From: Rhodothermales bacterium
Lineage (GTDB): Bacteria > Bacteroidota > Rhodothermia > Rhodothermales > VXPQ01
Reading direction: 5' to 3'
Assembly (NCBI GenBank): GCA_022821845.1
Contig: JAJECT010000027.1
Location: forward strand, 62,001-126,000
Length of the DNA stretch: 64,000 nucleotides
Under the pieces are notes generated by a model. The model was given only the letters and a program-made list of their open reading frames with translations. It made no database searches and was not told where the DNA came from. Of this stretch, positions 53,433 through 62,134 are shown in pieces. Every line of letters begins with the position of its first letter. Within the stretch, counting starts at the first letter, position 1. Position numbers and translations under genes: made by a program.

Positions 53433-53885
53433 ATGACGCTGCTTCGCTCCACCACCCGCATCGCGCTCGGCCTGCTTGTCGCCGGCGGATTCCTTGCCCA
53501 AACGACTTTCGCGCAGGAGATGCCCCGCACCGCGGCGCCCGAAGGCGCGACGGCGTATATCGTTAGTCCCGAAGACGGCGCCATCATCAAGGGCGGCAAG
53601 GTGCACGTCGTGTTTGGCCTGAAAGGCATGGGCGTCGCGCCCGCAGGGATAGATTACCCCGACACCGGGCATCATCACCTGCTGGTCAATGCGGAGGAGT
53701 TGCCGCCTGAGAACATGCCTATCCCCACCGACGAAAACCATATCCATTTCGGGAAAGGCCAGACGGAAGCCACGCTGATGCTGGAGCCGGGCGTCTACAC
53801 CCTGCAACTGTTGCTCGGGGATAAAAACCACATCCCCCACGAGGCGCCGGTGATGTCGGAGAAGATTACGGTGACGGTGGAGTAG
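53433..53885 (+). CDS. DUF4399 periplasmic protein
   Basis: A 150-residue protein with a signal peptide (cleaved after TTFAQ, about residue 28) and a DUF4399 domain: AYIVSPEDGAIIKGGKVHVVFGLKGMGVAPAG, then DTGHHHLLVN, HIHFGKGQTEATLMLEPGVYTLQLLLGDKNHIPHEAPVMSEKITVTVE. The conserved His cluster hints at metal binding. The function of the family is unknown. Confidence 0.88.
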   Translation: MTLLRSTTRIALGLLVAGGFLAQTTFAQEMPRTAAPEGATAYIVSPEDGAIIKGGKVHVVFGLKGMGVAPAGIDYPDTGHHHLLVNAEELPPENMPIPTDENHIHFGKGQTEATLMLEPGVYTLQLLLGDKNHIPHEAPVMSEKITVTVE

Positions 53886-53965
53886 GATGGATGGCGGGCC
53901 AGAATAATCGATGAATTTCAAACTCGTTTACACAATTTACAGAGCGGATTTTCAAACCGTGGACT

Positions 53966-54109
53966 ATGGACCAGCGACCAGTCATCAAAGAAAAAAGCAG
54001 TTTTGTAAAGGGCGTAGGCACCGGTGCAGGCTGCCTTAGCGGGGGATGCCTGTTTTTTATCGGCCTTATTGTGGTGGCGGTTATTTTGCTGATGCTTATG
54101 GCTGGGTAG
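53966..54109 (+). CDS. Small single-pass membrane protein
   Basis: A 47-residue protein: a charged start (MDQRPVIKEKSSFVKG), a Gly/Cys-rich stretch and one strongly hydrophobic helix (LFFIGLIVVAVILLMLMAG). No family recognised. It lies just left of the AT-rich segment. Confidence 0.5.
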   Translation: MDQRPVIKEKSSFVKGVGTGAGCLSGGCLFFIGLIVVAVILLMLMAG

Positions 54110-54413
54110 GGGGTTCTGGGGTGACCGTGGCGGGGGTGGAAAATGGCGCGGGGGGCGATAGCACAGTAACGAACCCCCTCCAGGGGCTTGTACGGATCGA
54201 CGGGGCAAGGTATCTTTACCGGTAAACGGCGGCGAGCCAGAGCCATGCGTTAAATTTCGCCCCTTCCGAACCGGGCAATTTCTTTTCCGTTAAATCCCCT
54301 TAAAGGCAAAAAAGCCGCCCCCCGAAACAGCCAGCCGGGCAAAGCCGCCCTCTGGCCCATCGCCCCAGAATGCGGAAAAATGCCCGGATTCCTAAATTTT
54401 TTCGCTTTATGGC
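54110..54413. other. Gene-free stretch left of the AT-rich insert
   Basis: There are 304 bp with no supported gene. The phrase GTTAAAT followed by CCCCTT appears twice (near 54249 and 54289), and a run of six As next to GCCGCC could be the end of a minus-strand hairpin. The GC content falls sharply from about 54400 onward. Confidence 0.35.
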
Positions 54414-54442
54414 TTGACAGTATCCGGGCGGCGTGTTATACT
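54414..54442 (+). promoter_or_regulatory. Consensus sigma-70 promoter in AT-rich segment
   Basis: TTGACA (54414-54419) and TATACT (54437-54442) are separated by exactly 17 bp, predicting transcription from about 54450. It explains why the reading frame should begin at ATG 54508 rather than at the in-frame start at 54433, which lies inside the promoter. Confidence 0.75.
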
Positions 54443-54507
54443 GTGAATACGCGTCCGGCGCAAGGCCGGGTGCTTTCGTGCTTGTTTTACTCAAACTTGT
54501 TTTTATC

Positions 54508-55174
54508 ATGCGTACCAAACCTGCTCCCAACTCCGCGTTTTATCGTTGGCTTCGTTACTGGGTTCTTTCGTTTCCTTTTGGGATTCCTATATGGGAAATG
54601 AAAATAAAAGAATTATTTTGGGCCGTTTCTAAAGACAAAGTTGACCGTACATCGCGCGGTCTACTTCGTACTTTTATACATATGATTATTCTTCTTTCTA
54701 TTATTGTGATTGCCGTTTCTATTTTACAACCTAAAGATGCAAACGCACAATATAATCAGAATGTATGTAATGTTAATTCTGATAGTTATGATCCTACATT
54801 ATGCCAACAACAAAACGGCGGTAGTGGCGGATCAGGTTCAGGGCATAACACGAATCAGGGGCTACTCCTCGGCTCCTTCTTCTCCGAATTACCATAATCA
54901 TCAGGGATCGGGTTCTAATTACAGCGGAGACTATCAAGCAGCGGTCAGGTTGTGCTCTCAATCTGTAGGGCTTTCGGGCAACGTAGTACAAATGACTTCT
55001 TGCATGTCATCGCTGCGCCCTTATGCTGTCAATCAATGCCAGCGTAACAGTATACGGGATATGTTAGTTGGAATCGGTTTGTTTGGCATAGGCGGAGTTA
55101 CCCGATATAAAGGGGCTATGTTAGGCGGGGCCGCTTTGTTCGGTAGGGCCGTTGATAATTTCATTCAATGTTAA
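54508..55174 (+). pseudogene. Frameshifted membrane protein in AT-rich island
   Basis: Two overlapping frames form one protein if a single G is removed from the GGGG run at 54858-54861. Frame 1 (54508-54897) gives a basic cytoplasmic start, one membrane helix (FIHMIILLSIIVIAVSIL) and a Gly/Ser/Asn linker with paired cysteines. Frame 2, to 55174, continues the linker (YSSAPSSPNYHNHQGSG), then AAVRLCSQSVGL...CMSSLRPYAVNQC and a C-terminal hydrophobic segment (GIGLFGIGGVTRYKGAMLGGAALFG). The repaired protein would have about 221 residues. Base composition is about 40% GC, far below the surroundings. No family recognised. Confidence 0.7.
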
Positions 55175-55218
55175 TAACAATGAATAATTTATATTGCCCC
55201 TTATAATATGCGGCTTTT

Positions 55219-55260
55219 GGCGTGGGGTATCTTTGCGATACCCTGCGTCGTTTTTTGTTT
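55219..55260 (+). terminator. Rho-independent terminator
   Basis: GGGTATC (55225-55231) pairs with GATACCC (55237-55243) around a 5-nt loop, extended by G-U and G-C pairs on both sides to about 11 bp, and is followed by a T-rich run (TTTTTTGTTTTTTTT). It lies 45 bp after the frameshifted gene and closes its transcript. Confidence 0.8.
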
Positions 55261-55587
55261 TTTTTATTGTTTATGTCGCTGGTCTTTTCGCTTAAAATGA
55301 TACCCATGATATGTTTGAATATATGGGTATGAGTTATAATAATTTTCTCTTTTTATTTATCATAATTAGTTTATTTTTTCGCTATTTTCTTTGTTTCATT
55401 TTGGTTCTGCGGGCGTTATTTTGTGGAACGATCCGAAAAAAATATGTATAAAAAAAAGAACTGATACGCCTGCGCGAACGAACTGAAACGAAATATCCGG
55501 AACGGTTGGAAGATTATGCCCCGAAAATCAAATAGATTCGGGGGCGCGTAGGGGCATTGCATCCTGTTTCGCCCCCTCCAGCCCGCC
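55261..55587. other. AT-rich gene-free stretch with a small coding scrap
   Basis: A very AT-rich sequence (55261-55440) without ORFs. Near 55453-55530 a short plus-strand frame reads KKELIRLRERTETKYPERLEDYAPKI, which looks like a protein scrap. An inverted repeat CCCGAA/TTCGGG around 55520-55545 lies just beyond the integrase stop and may be its terminator or part of an attachment site. Confidence 0.35.
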
Positions 55588-55917
55588 CTACCCCTGTTCG
55601 TAGTACCGGGCAACGGCCCCCCGGCCCGCGGCTTCGTTGCGCGTGTACAGGGCGGGCATACGTTCGCTTTTCCACCGTCCGGCCTGCATGAGGGCGGGCA
55701 ATTCCGTACCGGATGCGGCAAGATCGCGGGCCATGCCTGCGCGAGCGGAATGGCCTGAAAAATCACCCTCAAGGCCTGCGGCCAGCGCGGCAGCACAAAT
55801 CCGGTTCGATATGCTTCGGGCAGGCAAGCCGAAAATACTTTGCCCGACGACTGCTGGAGACGGCGCCGAACCTCCCCACCTCCGGGAACCCGTTTTCGTA
55901 TAAATATTATGTCCGTA
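55588..55917 (-). pseudogene. C-terminal fragment of a tyrosine recombinase (integrase)
   Basis: The minus-strand frame from the stop at 55918-55920 down to 55588 lacks an N-terminal half, but its end is diagnostic: SVSNR-like ARSISNRICAAALAAGLEG, then FSGHSARAGMARDLAASG (His-x-x-Arg motif), LMQAGRWKSERMPALYTRNEAA with the third Arg/Trp and the nucleophilic Tyr, and GAVARYY. Intact integrases have about 300 or more residues; only ~110 remain and no ATG exists upstream. It points to a decayed integrative element next to the AT-rich insert. Confidence 0.85.
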
Positions 55918-56006
55918 TTACATGCTACGGACGGGCGCCGGGCGAATGATTCCCGGCGGAATATTTGCGCTATACACAATCACACTATACGAGAGAGAGG
56001 CAGACT

Positions 56007-57701
56007 ATGGCCGCACCGTACAGAGAACTCATCCAGAATATACGACTCGCATTTCCCCAGCCGACTTCTGATCGGATTCACGATTCGTATCTGGTGCATT
56101 CGTTCATGAATGCGCTGAACCAGGTGGACGCCCTGAAAATGCACTTGCCCATGCTCGGCGCCGTCGTGGAGCCGAACTACGAGGAAGCCCGCCATGCCGG
56201 ATTGCCGAGCGACATGTCCTCCGTGGAGGAGGTAACGTCCGAACTCGTGGGCTACCTGCGGGGCATGACCGTCGTGGGACATCCGCGAACGCAGCAGAAC
56301 GTCATTTGCCCGCCCACCATCCCCAGCGTGATCGGGGTGTTGCTCGCCGCCCTGCACAATCCGAACCTGGGGTGGGACGAACACAGCCGCCTTTTCGCGC
56401 TGGCCGAGGTCGAAGCCGCCGGCATTACGGCGGGCCTCATCGGCTACGATCAGGAACAGGCGGCGGGCCTGTTCACGTTCGGCGGCACGGGCACGTCGCT
56501 GTACGGCATCCGAATCGGCCTGGAAAAAGCCTGCCCGGGCAGTTTGCGGCGCGGATTGTCCGAAGAAGCCGTGCTGTTCGTGGCGGATACGGGGCATTAC
56601 TGCGCGTACAGCATTGCCGGATGGATCGGGATGGGATCGGACCAGGTGGTCTCCATTCCCACCACCCCCGAAAACGAAATAGACCTGCGCCTGCTGGAAG
56701 AAGCGGCCCGCAAGGCGCTCAAGGACGGCAAAAAGATTGCCGCCTTCATCGCCACCATGGGAAGCACCGATGCGTTCGGCGTGGACGACCTGCGGGCCAT
56801 CGTGGCGCTGCGGGATACGCTGGTCGAGGAATTCGACCTCCCCTACCGCCCGCACGTACACGCCGACGCGGTCATCGGATGGGCCTGGTCCGTCTTCAAC
56901 GACTACGATTTCGAGAAAAACGAACTGGGCTTTCGGCCCCGGACGCTGCGGGCGCTTGCAGGGGCCTGCCGGCAGATACGCCACCTCCCGCTCGCCGATT
57001 CCGTGGGCGTCGATTTTCACAAGACCGGCTTTACGCCGTATATATCCAGCCTCATTCTGGTCAAGGACTACAAAGACCTCCGCCTGCTGAAACGCGACCG
57101 CGAACTGATGCCCTACCTCTATCATTTCGGGGAATACAAGCCGGGCATGTACACGCTGGAAACCTCCCGATCCGGGGCAGGGCCCATGGCGGCGCTCGCC
57201 AATTACCAGTTGCTGGGCGTACAGGGCATACGCGCCCTGATAGGACATCTCGTGGAAATGGCGCAGTTGCTGCGCGAGCACCTCGAAGGACACGAGGGCG
57301 CCATTGTGCTGAATCGGGATAATTTCGGGCCGGTCACGCTATTCCGGGTGTATCCGCCCGGCAAGGAAGTCCTCACCACGTTCACGAACAGGCGAAAGGA
57401 ATTTACGGATCCGGCCTGCCGGGACGCCATGCTGGCCTACAACGACTACAACCGGAAGGTCTCCGCGTATGTGCACAAGGAAGCCATGGCGGGGCGGGGC
57501 GTGTTGCTTTCCCTAACGGACTGCTACCGGCACACGACCTACGGAGAACCCGTCGTGGCCATGAAATCCTACATCATGTCCCCCTTCGTGGACGAGGAAA
57601 GCGTGGAAATCATCGTGGACAAAGTGCTGGAGGCGCGCGAACGGCTGCGCCAGGAAGCCGCCGCCGACAAAAACCAGAAGATGCTGCACTGGTTTGCTTA
57701 G
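56007..57701 (+). CDS. PLP-dependent group II amino acid decarboxylase
   Basis: A 564-residue pyridoxal-phosphate enzyme of the glutamate/aromatic-amino-acid decarboxylase family. Landmarks are GTSLYGIRIGLEKA in the large domain, DTGHYCAYSIAGWIGMG (His stacking on PLP), HVHADAVIGWAW (PLP-binding Asp) and the PLP lysine in SVGVDFHKTGFTPY. The ETSRSGAGPMAAL block follows. The substrate is not determined (the length exceeds GadA and resembles the pyridoxal-decarboxylase group of unknown substrate). The start at 56007 (MAAPYREL) was chosen over 55965. Confidence 0.88.
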   Translation: MAAPYRELIQNIRLAFPQPTSDRIHDSYLVHSFMNALNQVDALKMHLPMLGAVVEPNYEEARHAGLPSDMSSVEEVTSELVGYLRGMTVVGHPRTQQNVICPPTIPSVIGVLLAALHNPNLGWDEHSRLFALAEVEAAGITAGLIGYDQEQAAGLFTFGGTGTSLYGIRIGLEKACPGSLRRGLSEEAVLFVADTGHYCAYSIAGWIGMGSDQVVSIPTTPENEIDLRLLEEAARKALKDGKKIAAFIATMGSTDAFGVDDLRAIVALRDTLVEEFDLPYRPHVHADAVIGWAWSVFNDYDFEKNELGFRPRTLRALAGACRQIRHLPLADSVGVDFHKTGFTPYISSLILVKDYKDLRLLKRDRELMPYLYHFGEYKPGMYTLETSRSGAGPMAALANYQLLGVQGIRALIGHLVEMAQLLREHLEGHEGAIVLNRDNFGPVTLFRVYPPGKEVLTTFTNRRKEFTDPACRDAMLAYNDYNRKVSAYVHKEAMAGRGVLLSLTDCYRHTTYGEPVVAMKSYIMSPFVDEESVEIIVDKVLEARERLRQEAAADKNQKMLHWFA

Positions 57702-57841
57702 GCTGCACAGGCGGCGCGCGGAAGCGGGGTACCTTGCTCGAAAGGCTGAATGCCGCACATTTGGACGGATCTAAATCCAAAAAGGAAAAATAGTGATTTA
57801 TTTAAAGTATTATTTTGATTTATGACGTATTTTATAAAAAA

Positions 57842-57870
57842 TTGACGGGTTAAATTAAAAATGCTATATT
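57842..57870 (+). promoter_or_regulatory. Sigma-70 promoter of the AAA_14 fusion gene
   Basis: TTGACG (57842-57847) and TATATT (57865-57870) are separated by exactly 17 bp in a very AT-rich region. Transcription would start near 57877, about 27 nt before the ATG at 57904. Confidence 0.75.
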
Positions 57871-57903
57871 GAGAGCGACATCGTTCGCACATAATCCAGC
57901 CCC

Positions 57904-60234
57904 ATGATTTACCGAAATCTGGCTGCCCAGCTTGCCGGCGCGGCAACCCGAGCGCCTGCGATCACGCTTACCGGACCCCGGCAGAGCGGGAAAACGACCC
58001 TGTCCCGGTCGGTCTTTCCCGAACACCCGTACGTAAACCTCGAATCTCTGGACGAACGAGCCTTTGCGAAAGGCGACCCCCGGGGATTTCTGGCGCAATT
58101 CCCGGAGGGGGCCATCCTCGACGAGGTACAGCGCGCCCCCAATCTTTTCTCCTATCTGCAAGGCATTATCGACAATGACCCGGCCCCCGGCCGCTGGATA
58201 CTCAGCGGATCGCAAAATTTTGCCCTGCTGGCGTCAATCAGTCAGTCTTTGGCCGGGCGGACGGAGGTGCACCAGCTGCTGCCACTGACCTGGGACGAAA
58301 TATTGCGCTTCCCCGCCCCTCCCGCAACCCTTGCAGAGGCCCTGTTCAGCGGAGGCTATCCTCGCATCTTCGACAAAAAGCTCGATCCGTCGGACTGGTT
58401 CCGCTCCTATGTCGCAAATTATGTGGAGCGGGATGTTCGAACGCTCAGCAATATCGGCAACCTCACTGCTTTTCAACAATTTGTGGCGTTGTGCGCCAGG
58501 CGTACGGGGCAACTGTTCAAATATTCGTCGCTGGCAAGGGATTGCGGTATTTCGCAGCCCACCGCAAAAGCCTGGCTCAGCATTCTGGAGGCGAGTTATA
58601 TCGCATTCCGCCTGCCTGCCTTCAGTTCCAACCTGAACAAGCGCCTGATCAAGATGCCCAAGCTGTATTTCTACGATACAGGACTGCTTTGCTGGCTGCT
58701 TGGCATCCGACAGCCAGAACATATTCTCTCGCATCCGCTGCGTGGCGAAATATTCGAAACGTGGGTGGTTTCGGAAATACTGAAACACCGTATCCATCAA
58801 GGTACAGGCACAAACGCCATGCATGGTCTCTCGTTCTACCGGGACCAACATGGCGCCGAAATCGATCTCTTGATAGAGCAACCGGATCGGCTGATTCTGC
58901 TTGAAGTCAAATCCACGGAAACGCCCTCGAAAAGCCCGTTTGCAAACATACGTCGCATTCGGCGGCATTTCGAGGACGCAGGCCACGCTGGCGATGCGGC
59001 GATAGCCTATGGCGGGGAAAATTTTCAGCAGCGCAGCGACGGGAAATTGATTCCGTGGCGAATGCTGCGAATGGCCCTGTTGCCGGATATCAAACCTGTG
59101 GTGCATGTCCTTGCGAATGGCGCGCCGCTCGCTGGCGCCAATGTGCAGGTGCAATTTCCCAACAAAACGTCAAAACATACGACCACTGACGAAAACGGGG
59201 AAGCGCATTTCGATCTATACGCCCGTGTACTTCCTATGACTGTATTTGTATCCGCTACAGGTTTCGCGGAGCAAAAGACAGAAAACTGGGTCCCCGCCGA
59301 ACGCGCGCTCCGTATTGATCTGGGGCCGAAGCACGACATAGAAACTGCGGTTTCCGAACTGAAGGATTACCTTGCCGAACCCCAATACAGGATTAAACTG
59401 TCGGACTTCGTCCAGGATACCGTTGAGCGCGTTGTAAAGGCGACGACCAGCGAGCGATTTTCTATACAAGCAGATAGCAGCCCGGAACCCACTACGGAGT
59501 CGGCGGCGGAACGTTTACGCAGGTACGAGGCGGCCTGCGAAACATTGCTGGCGATAGCGGTGGTTGGGGGCAATTGGGCAGAGGAGGAACACGATCCGAT
59601 ATGGAGAGATGCATTGCAGCGCCTTGATTTAAGGGCAAGGACAGGCGGTTATTCATTGTGGCGCGATTTGCAACGATATCCGGCAACGCTTCTCCTCTAT
59701 GCGCTGGGCTTGGGCGCCGTCAAGGCCAATCGACTGCGGTTCCTGGATCGCATGCTGAGGACGCCATTGTATAAAAACCCGCAGGAGGATATATCTGCCG
59801 TACAGGCGCTCGCGCCTTCCTGCCTGTTCGAGCATGGCGCGCAGGCGAAGCACATTCTGCAAGGCATGAATAAACGTCAAACGTCGCTGAACGCCCGCAT
59901 TTTCGACATATTGCAGCCCTATGCCGAACGCATTATTCCAGACCCTGATCGATATGCGTTGGCCTTCGACAAACTCGAAATCCTCATAACGCTGAACTAC
60001 GTCCATCAATTACCCGAAGCCCAGTATCGGGACTATCCCCCTCCCGGTCTTTTTACCTATCGCGACGATAGCAGAAAGCGCGTTTTTCGAGAGATCAGGG
60101 AGTCGCTCTCGGCAGATCAAGACGCATCCCCATTCGTAACGTCTGGAATTTTCGGAAGAACCGCAGAGGATTGCGGCAACGAACTCGCGCATTTAGAGCA
60201 ATTGGTTCAGGAGGGGCGCTGGTTGTGGTGGTAG
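57904..60234 (+). CDS. AAA_14/DUF4143 ATPase fused to Ig-like and helical C-terminal domains
   Basis: A 776-residue multidomain protein. Residues 1-130 form an AAA_14 ATPase (Walker A GPRQSGKT 24-31, Walker B ILDEVQ 71-76, sensor SGSQ 101-104). Residues ~165-340 are DUF4143, including a PD-(D/E)xK-like site: Glu319, Asp321, Glu334-Val-Lys336. Residues ~395-472 form a CarboxypepD_reg/Ig-like beta sandwich (HVLANGAPLAGANVQVQF...). Residues ~480-776 form a helical domain with WRDLQRYPATLLLYALGLGAV, a pattern I associate with C-terminal modules of defence or signalling proteins. Ordinary AAA_14-DUF4143 proteins stop near 400 residues. It has its own promoter and lies in a defence island. Confidence 0.8.
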   Translation: MIYRNLAAQLAGAATRAPAITLTGPRQSGKTTLSRSVFPEHPYVNLESLDERAFAKGDPRGFLAQFPEGAILDEVQRAPNLFSYLQGIIDNDPAPGRWILSGSQNFALLASISQSLAGRTEVHQLLPLTWDEILRFPAPPATLAEALFSGGYPRIFDKKLDPSDWFRSYVANYVERDVRTLSNIGNLTAFQQFVALCARRTGQLFKYSSLARDCGISQPTAKAWLSILEASYIAFRLPAFSSNLNKRLIKMPKLYFYDTGLLCWLLGIRQPEHILSHPLRGEIFETWVVSEILKHRIHQGTGTNAMHGLSFYRDQHGAEIDLLIEQPDRLILLEVKSTETPSKSPFANIRRIRRHFEDAGHAGDAAIAYGGENFQQRSDGKLIPWRMLRMALLPDIKPVVHVLANGAPLAGANVQVQFPNKTSKHTTTDENGEAHFDLYARVLPMTVFVSATGFAEQKTENWVPAERALRIDLGPKHDIETAVSELKDYLAEPQYRIKLSDFVQDTVERVVKATTSERFSIQADSSPEPTTESAAERLRRYEAACETLLAIAVVGGNWAEEEHDPIWRDALQRLDLRARTGGYSLWRDLQRYPATLLLYALGLGAVKANRLRFLDRMLRTPLYKNPQEDISAVQALAPSCLFEHGAQAKHILQGMNKRQTSLNARIFDILQPYAERIIPDPDRYALAFDKLEILITLNYVHQLPEAQYRDYPPPGLFTYRDDSRKRVFREIRESLSADQDASPFVTSGIFGRTAEDCGNELAHLEQLVQEGRWLWW

Positions 60235-60326
60235 CAGTTTGCGCGCTCCTTGGGAAATCTGCTGGCGGGCTTGCAGAAGCAGCTCCCCGGACTTGCGCTT
60301 CTCCGATGCAAAAGGAGCGAGAATTT

Positions 60327-60332
60327 TATAAT
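60327..60332 (+). promoter_or_regulatory. Possible -10 box before the ATPase-TOPRIM gene
   Basis: A perfect TATAAT lies 51 bp upstream of the ATG at 60384. No convincing -35 hexamer is found 16-18 bp further up, so independent transcription is only suggested; the gene may also be read from the upstream promoter. Confidence 0.4.
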
Positions 60333-60383
60333 TTCGCATAGCGGCAATCCAGCGCGCGGGAAACGAACCCCATAAAGTCCCTT

Positions 60384-62132
60384 ATGCTCACCAGGCTGAC
60401 CATTCGCAACTTCAAGCGCTTCGGCGAGGTGGATATCCCGTTGGGGAATCCCGTGGTGTTCATTGGACCGAACAACTCGGGGAAAACGTCCGCCATGCAG
60501 GCCCTTGCGCTCTGGGACGTCGGCCTGAAAAAATGGAATGAAAAACGTTCCGGGAAAAGCGCGCCCGAGAAGCGTCCGGGCGTTACGGTCAACAGAAGAG
60601 ACCTCCTGGCCATCCCTGTTCCCAATGCGAATTTGCTGTGGCGGGAGTTGCATGTGCGCAACGTACGAAAAGTCGATGGGCGGCAGCGAACGGACAATAT
60701 CCGGATCGACCTGGTCGTCGAGGGCGTCAGCCGGGACAAGGCATGGAAATGCGGCCTCGAATTCGATTATGCGAACGAAGAATCGTTTTATTGCCGCCCA
60801 TTACGGCTCGCCGAGGGCAAAACGCCGAACCGCATGCCCATTCCAGATGAGGCTGCGGCAACCCGGATCGCCTTTCTCCCCCCTATGTCGGGGCTTGCCG
60901 CCACCGAAACGCGGCTGGACGAGGGCGCGGTGAACGTTCGGGTAGGCGAAGGCCGCACGGCAGAGGTTCTGCGCAACCTGTGCTGGCGGGTTCTGAACGA
61001 GCGTCCCGATCTGTGGGAAAAAACCGTCGAGGACATCGACCGCCTCTTCGGCTCTCGGCTCAAAGCCCCTGTTTATATGCAGGAAAGGGGAGAAATCGTC
61101 ATGGAATACCAGGAGCAAGGCGTTCGTCTCGATCTGTCCTGTAGCGGACGGGGTTTACAGCAAACGCTGCTTATCCTGACCTACATGCGCGCCAATCCGG
61201 GCGCGATCATCCTGTTGGACGAACCCGACGCGCACCTGGAAATTCTGCGGCAGCGGCAAATATACGCGCTGATTACCGAGGTGGCGGCGGAACAAGGGAA
61301 CCAGATTATCGCCGCCAGCCATTCGGAAGTGCTTTTGAACGAAGCGGCCGACAGGGATACGGTTATTGCTTTCGTCGGCAAGCCCCATGTCCTTGGAAAC
61401 GGCCGAAGCCAGGTGCGCAAGGCGCTGAATGAAATTGGTTTCGATCAATACTACCAGGCCGAGCAGACCGGGTGGGTTCTGTATCTCGAAGGCTCGACCG
61501 ATTTGGCCATATTACAGGCATTCGCCAGGCGCTTGGGCAACGAGCGGGCGATCCATGCGCTGGCGCGTCCCTTTGTCCGATACGTTGCGGATCAGCCCAG
61601 GCAAGCGAGGCGTCATTATTATGGCCTGCGGGAAGCGTTGCCCGCACTCAAGGGCCTGGCCCTCTTTGACCGCCTTGACGACGAGCCGGCGGAACGCGGC
61701 CCGCTTCAATGTATCTTCTGGAAAAAACGGGAGATAGAAAACTATTTGTGCACCCGGGAAACGCTGGAAGCATACGCCCGCGCAAGCGACCTGACAACCG
61801 ATCCGGCGCCGCTATTTACCGCGGCGGAAACAGATCGGCGCGTTGGCGCCATGCGGGAAGCCATTGACGAAATAGAGGAGGCCATGGCGACGCTGGGCAA
61901 GGACTCCCCGTGGTCGCCCGACGCCAAGGCAAGCGACGATTTTCTGACGCCGCTTTTCAAAGCGTACTTCAAAAAACTGGGTTTGCCCAACATCATGGAC
62001 AAAAAGCAATTCCATGAACTGGCGGGCTATGTCCCGCAACGCGAAATAGACGCTGAAATCGGCGAAAACCTGAACGCTATCGCCCATGTGGCCGAGCGGG
62101 CAACATCCGCGGGCAACGGGGAAAACGCCTGA
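60384..62132 (+). CDS. OLD-like AAA ATPase with TOPRIM-type nuclease domain
   Basis: A 582-residue protein. The N-terminal ABC/SMC-like ATPase has Walker A GPNNSGKT (28-35), signature DLSCSGRGLQQ, Walker B ILLDEPDAHLE (Asp279-Glu280) and the His switch AASHSE. The second half carries TOPRIM-like acidic motifs: YLEGSTD (Glu369, Asp373), LFDRLD (Asp429, Asp432) and WKKREIENYL. This resembles OLD-family nucleases and other ATPase-TOPRIM defence proteins such as AriA/AriB in PARIS; which one is not clear. The ~90-residue tail after the TOPRIM part is unassigned. It follows the fusion gene on the same strand after 149 bp and may work with it. Confidence 0.8.
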   Translation: MLTRLTIRNFKRFGEVDIPLGNPVVFIGPNNSGKTSAMQALALWDVGLKKWNEKRSGKSAPEKRPGVTVNRRDLLAIPVPNANLLWRELHVRNVRKVDGRQRTDNIRIDLVVEGVSRDKAWKCGLEFDYANEESFYCRPLRLAEGKTPNRMPIPDEAAATRIAFLPPMSGLAATETRLDEGAVNVRVGEGRTAEVLRNLCWRVLNERPDLWEKTVEDIDRLFGSRLKAPVYMQERGEIVMEYQEQGVRLDLSCSGRGLQQTLLILTYMRANPGAIILLDEPDAHLEILRQRQIYALITEVAAEQGNQIIAASHSEVLLNEAADRDTVIAFVGKPHVLGNGRSQVRKALNEIGFDQYYQAEQTGWVLYLEGSTDLAILQAFARRLGNERAIHALARPFVRYVADQPRQARRHYYGLREALPALKGLALFDRLDDEPAERGPLQCIFWKKREIENYLCTRETLEAYARASDLTTDPAPLFTAAETDRRVGAMREAIDEIEEAMATLGKDSPWSPDAKASDDFLTPLFKAYFKKLGLPNIMDKKQFHELAGYVPQREIDAEIGENLNAIAHVAERATSAGNGENA

Positions 62133-62134
62133 AG

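Noticed and set aside
53866-54246. 126-codon minus-strand frame opposite the small membrane protein
   Set aside because: Pro/Arg/His-rich with no domain; the plus-strand mini-protein with a clean membrane helix is the better explanation.
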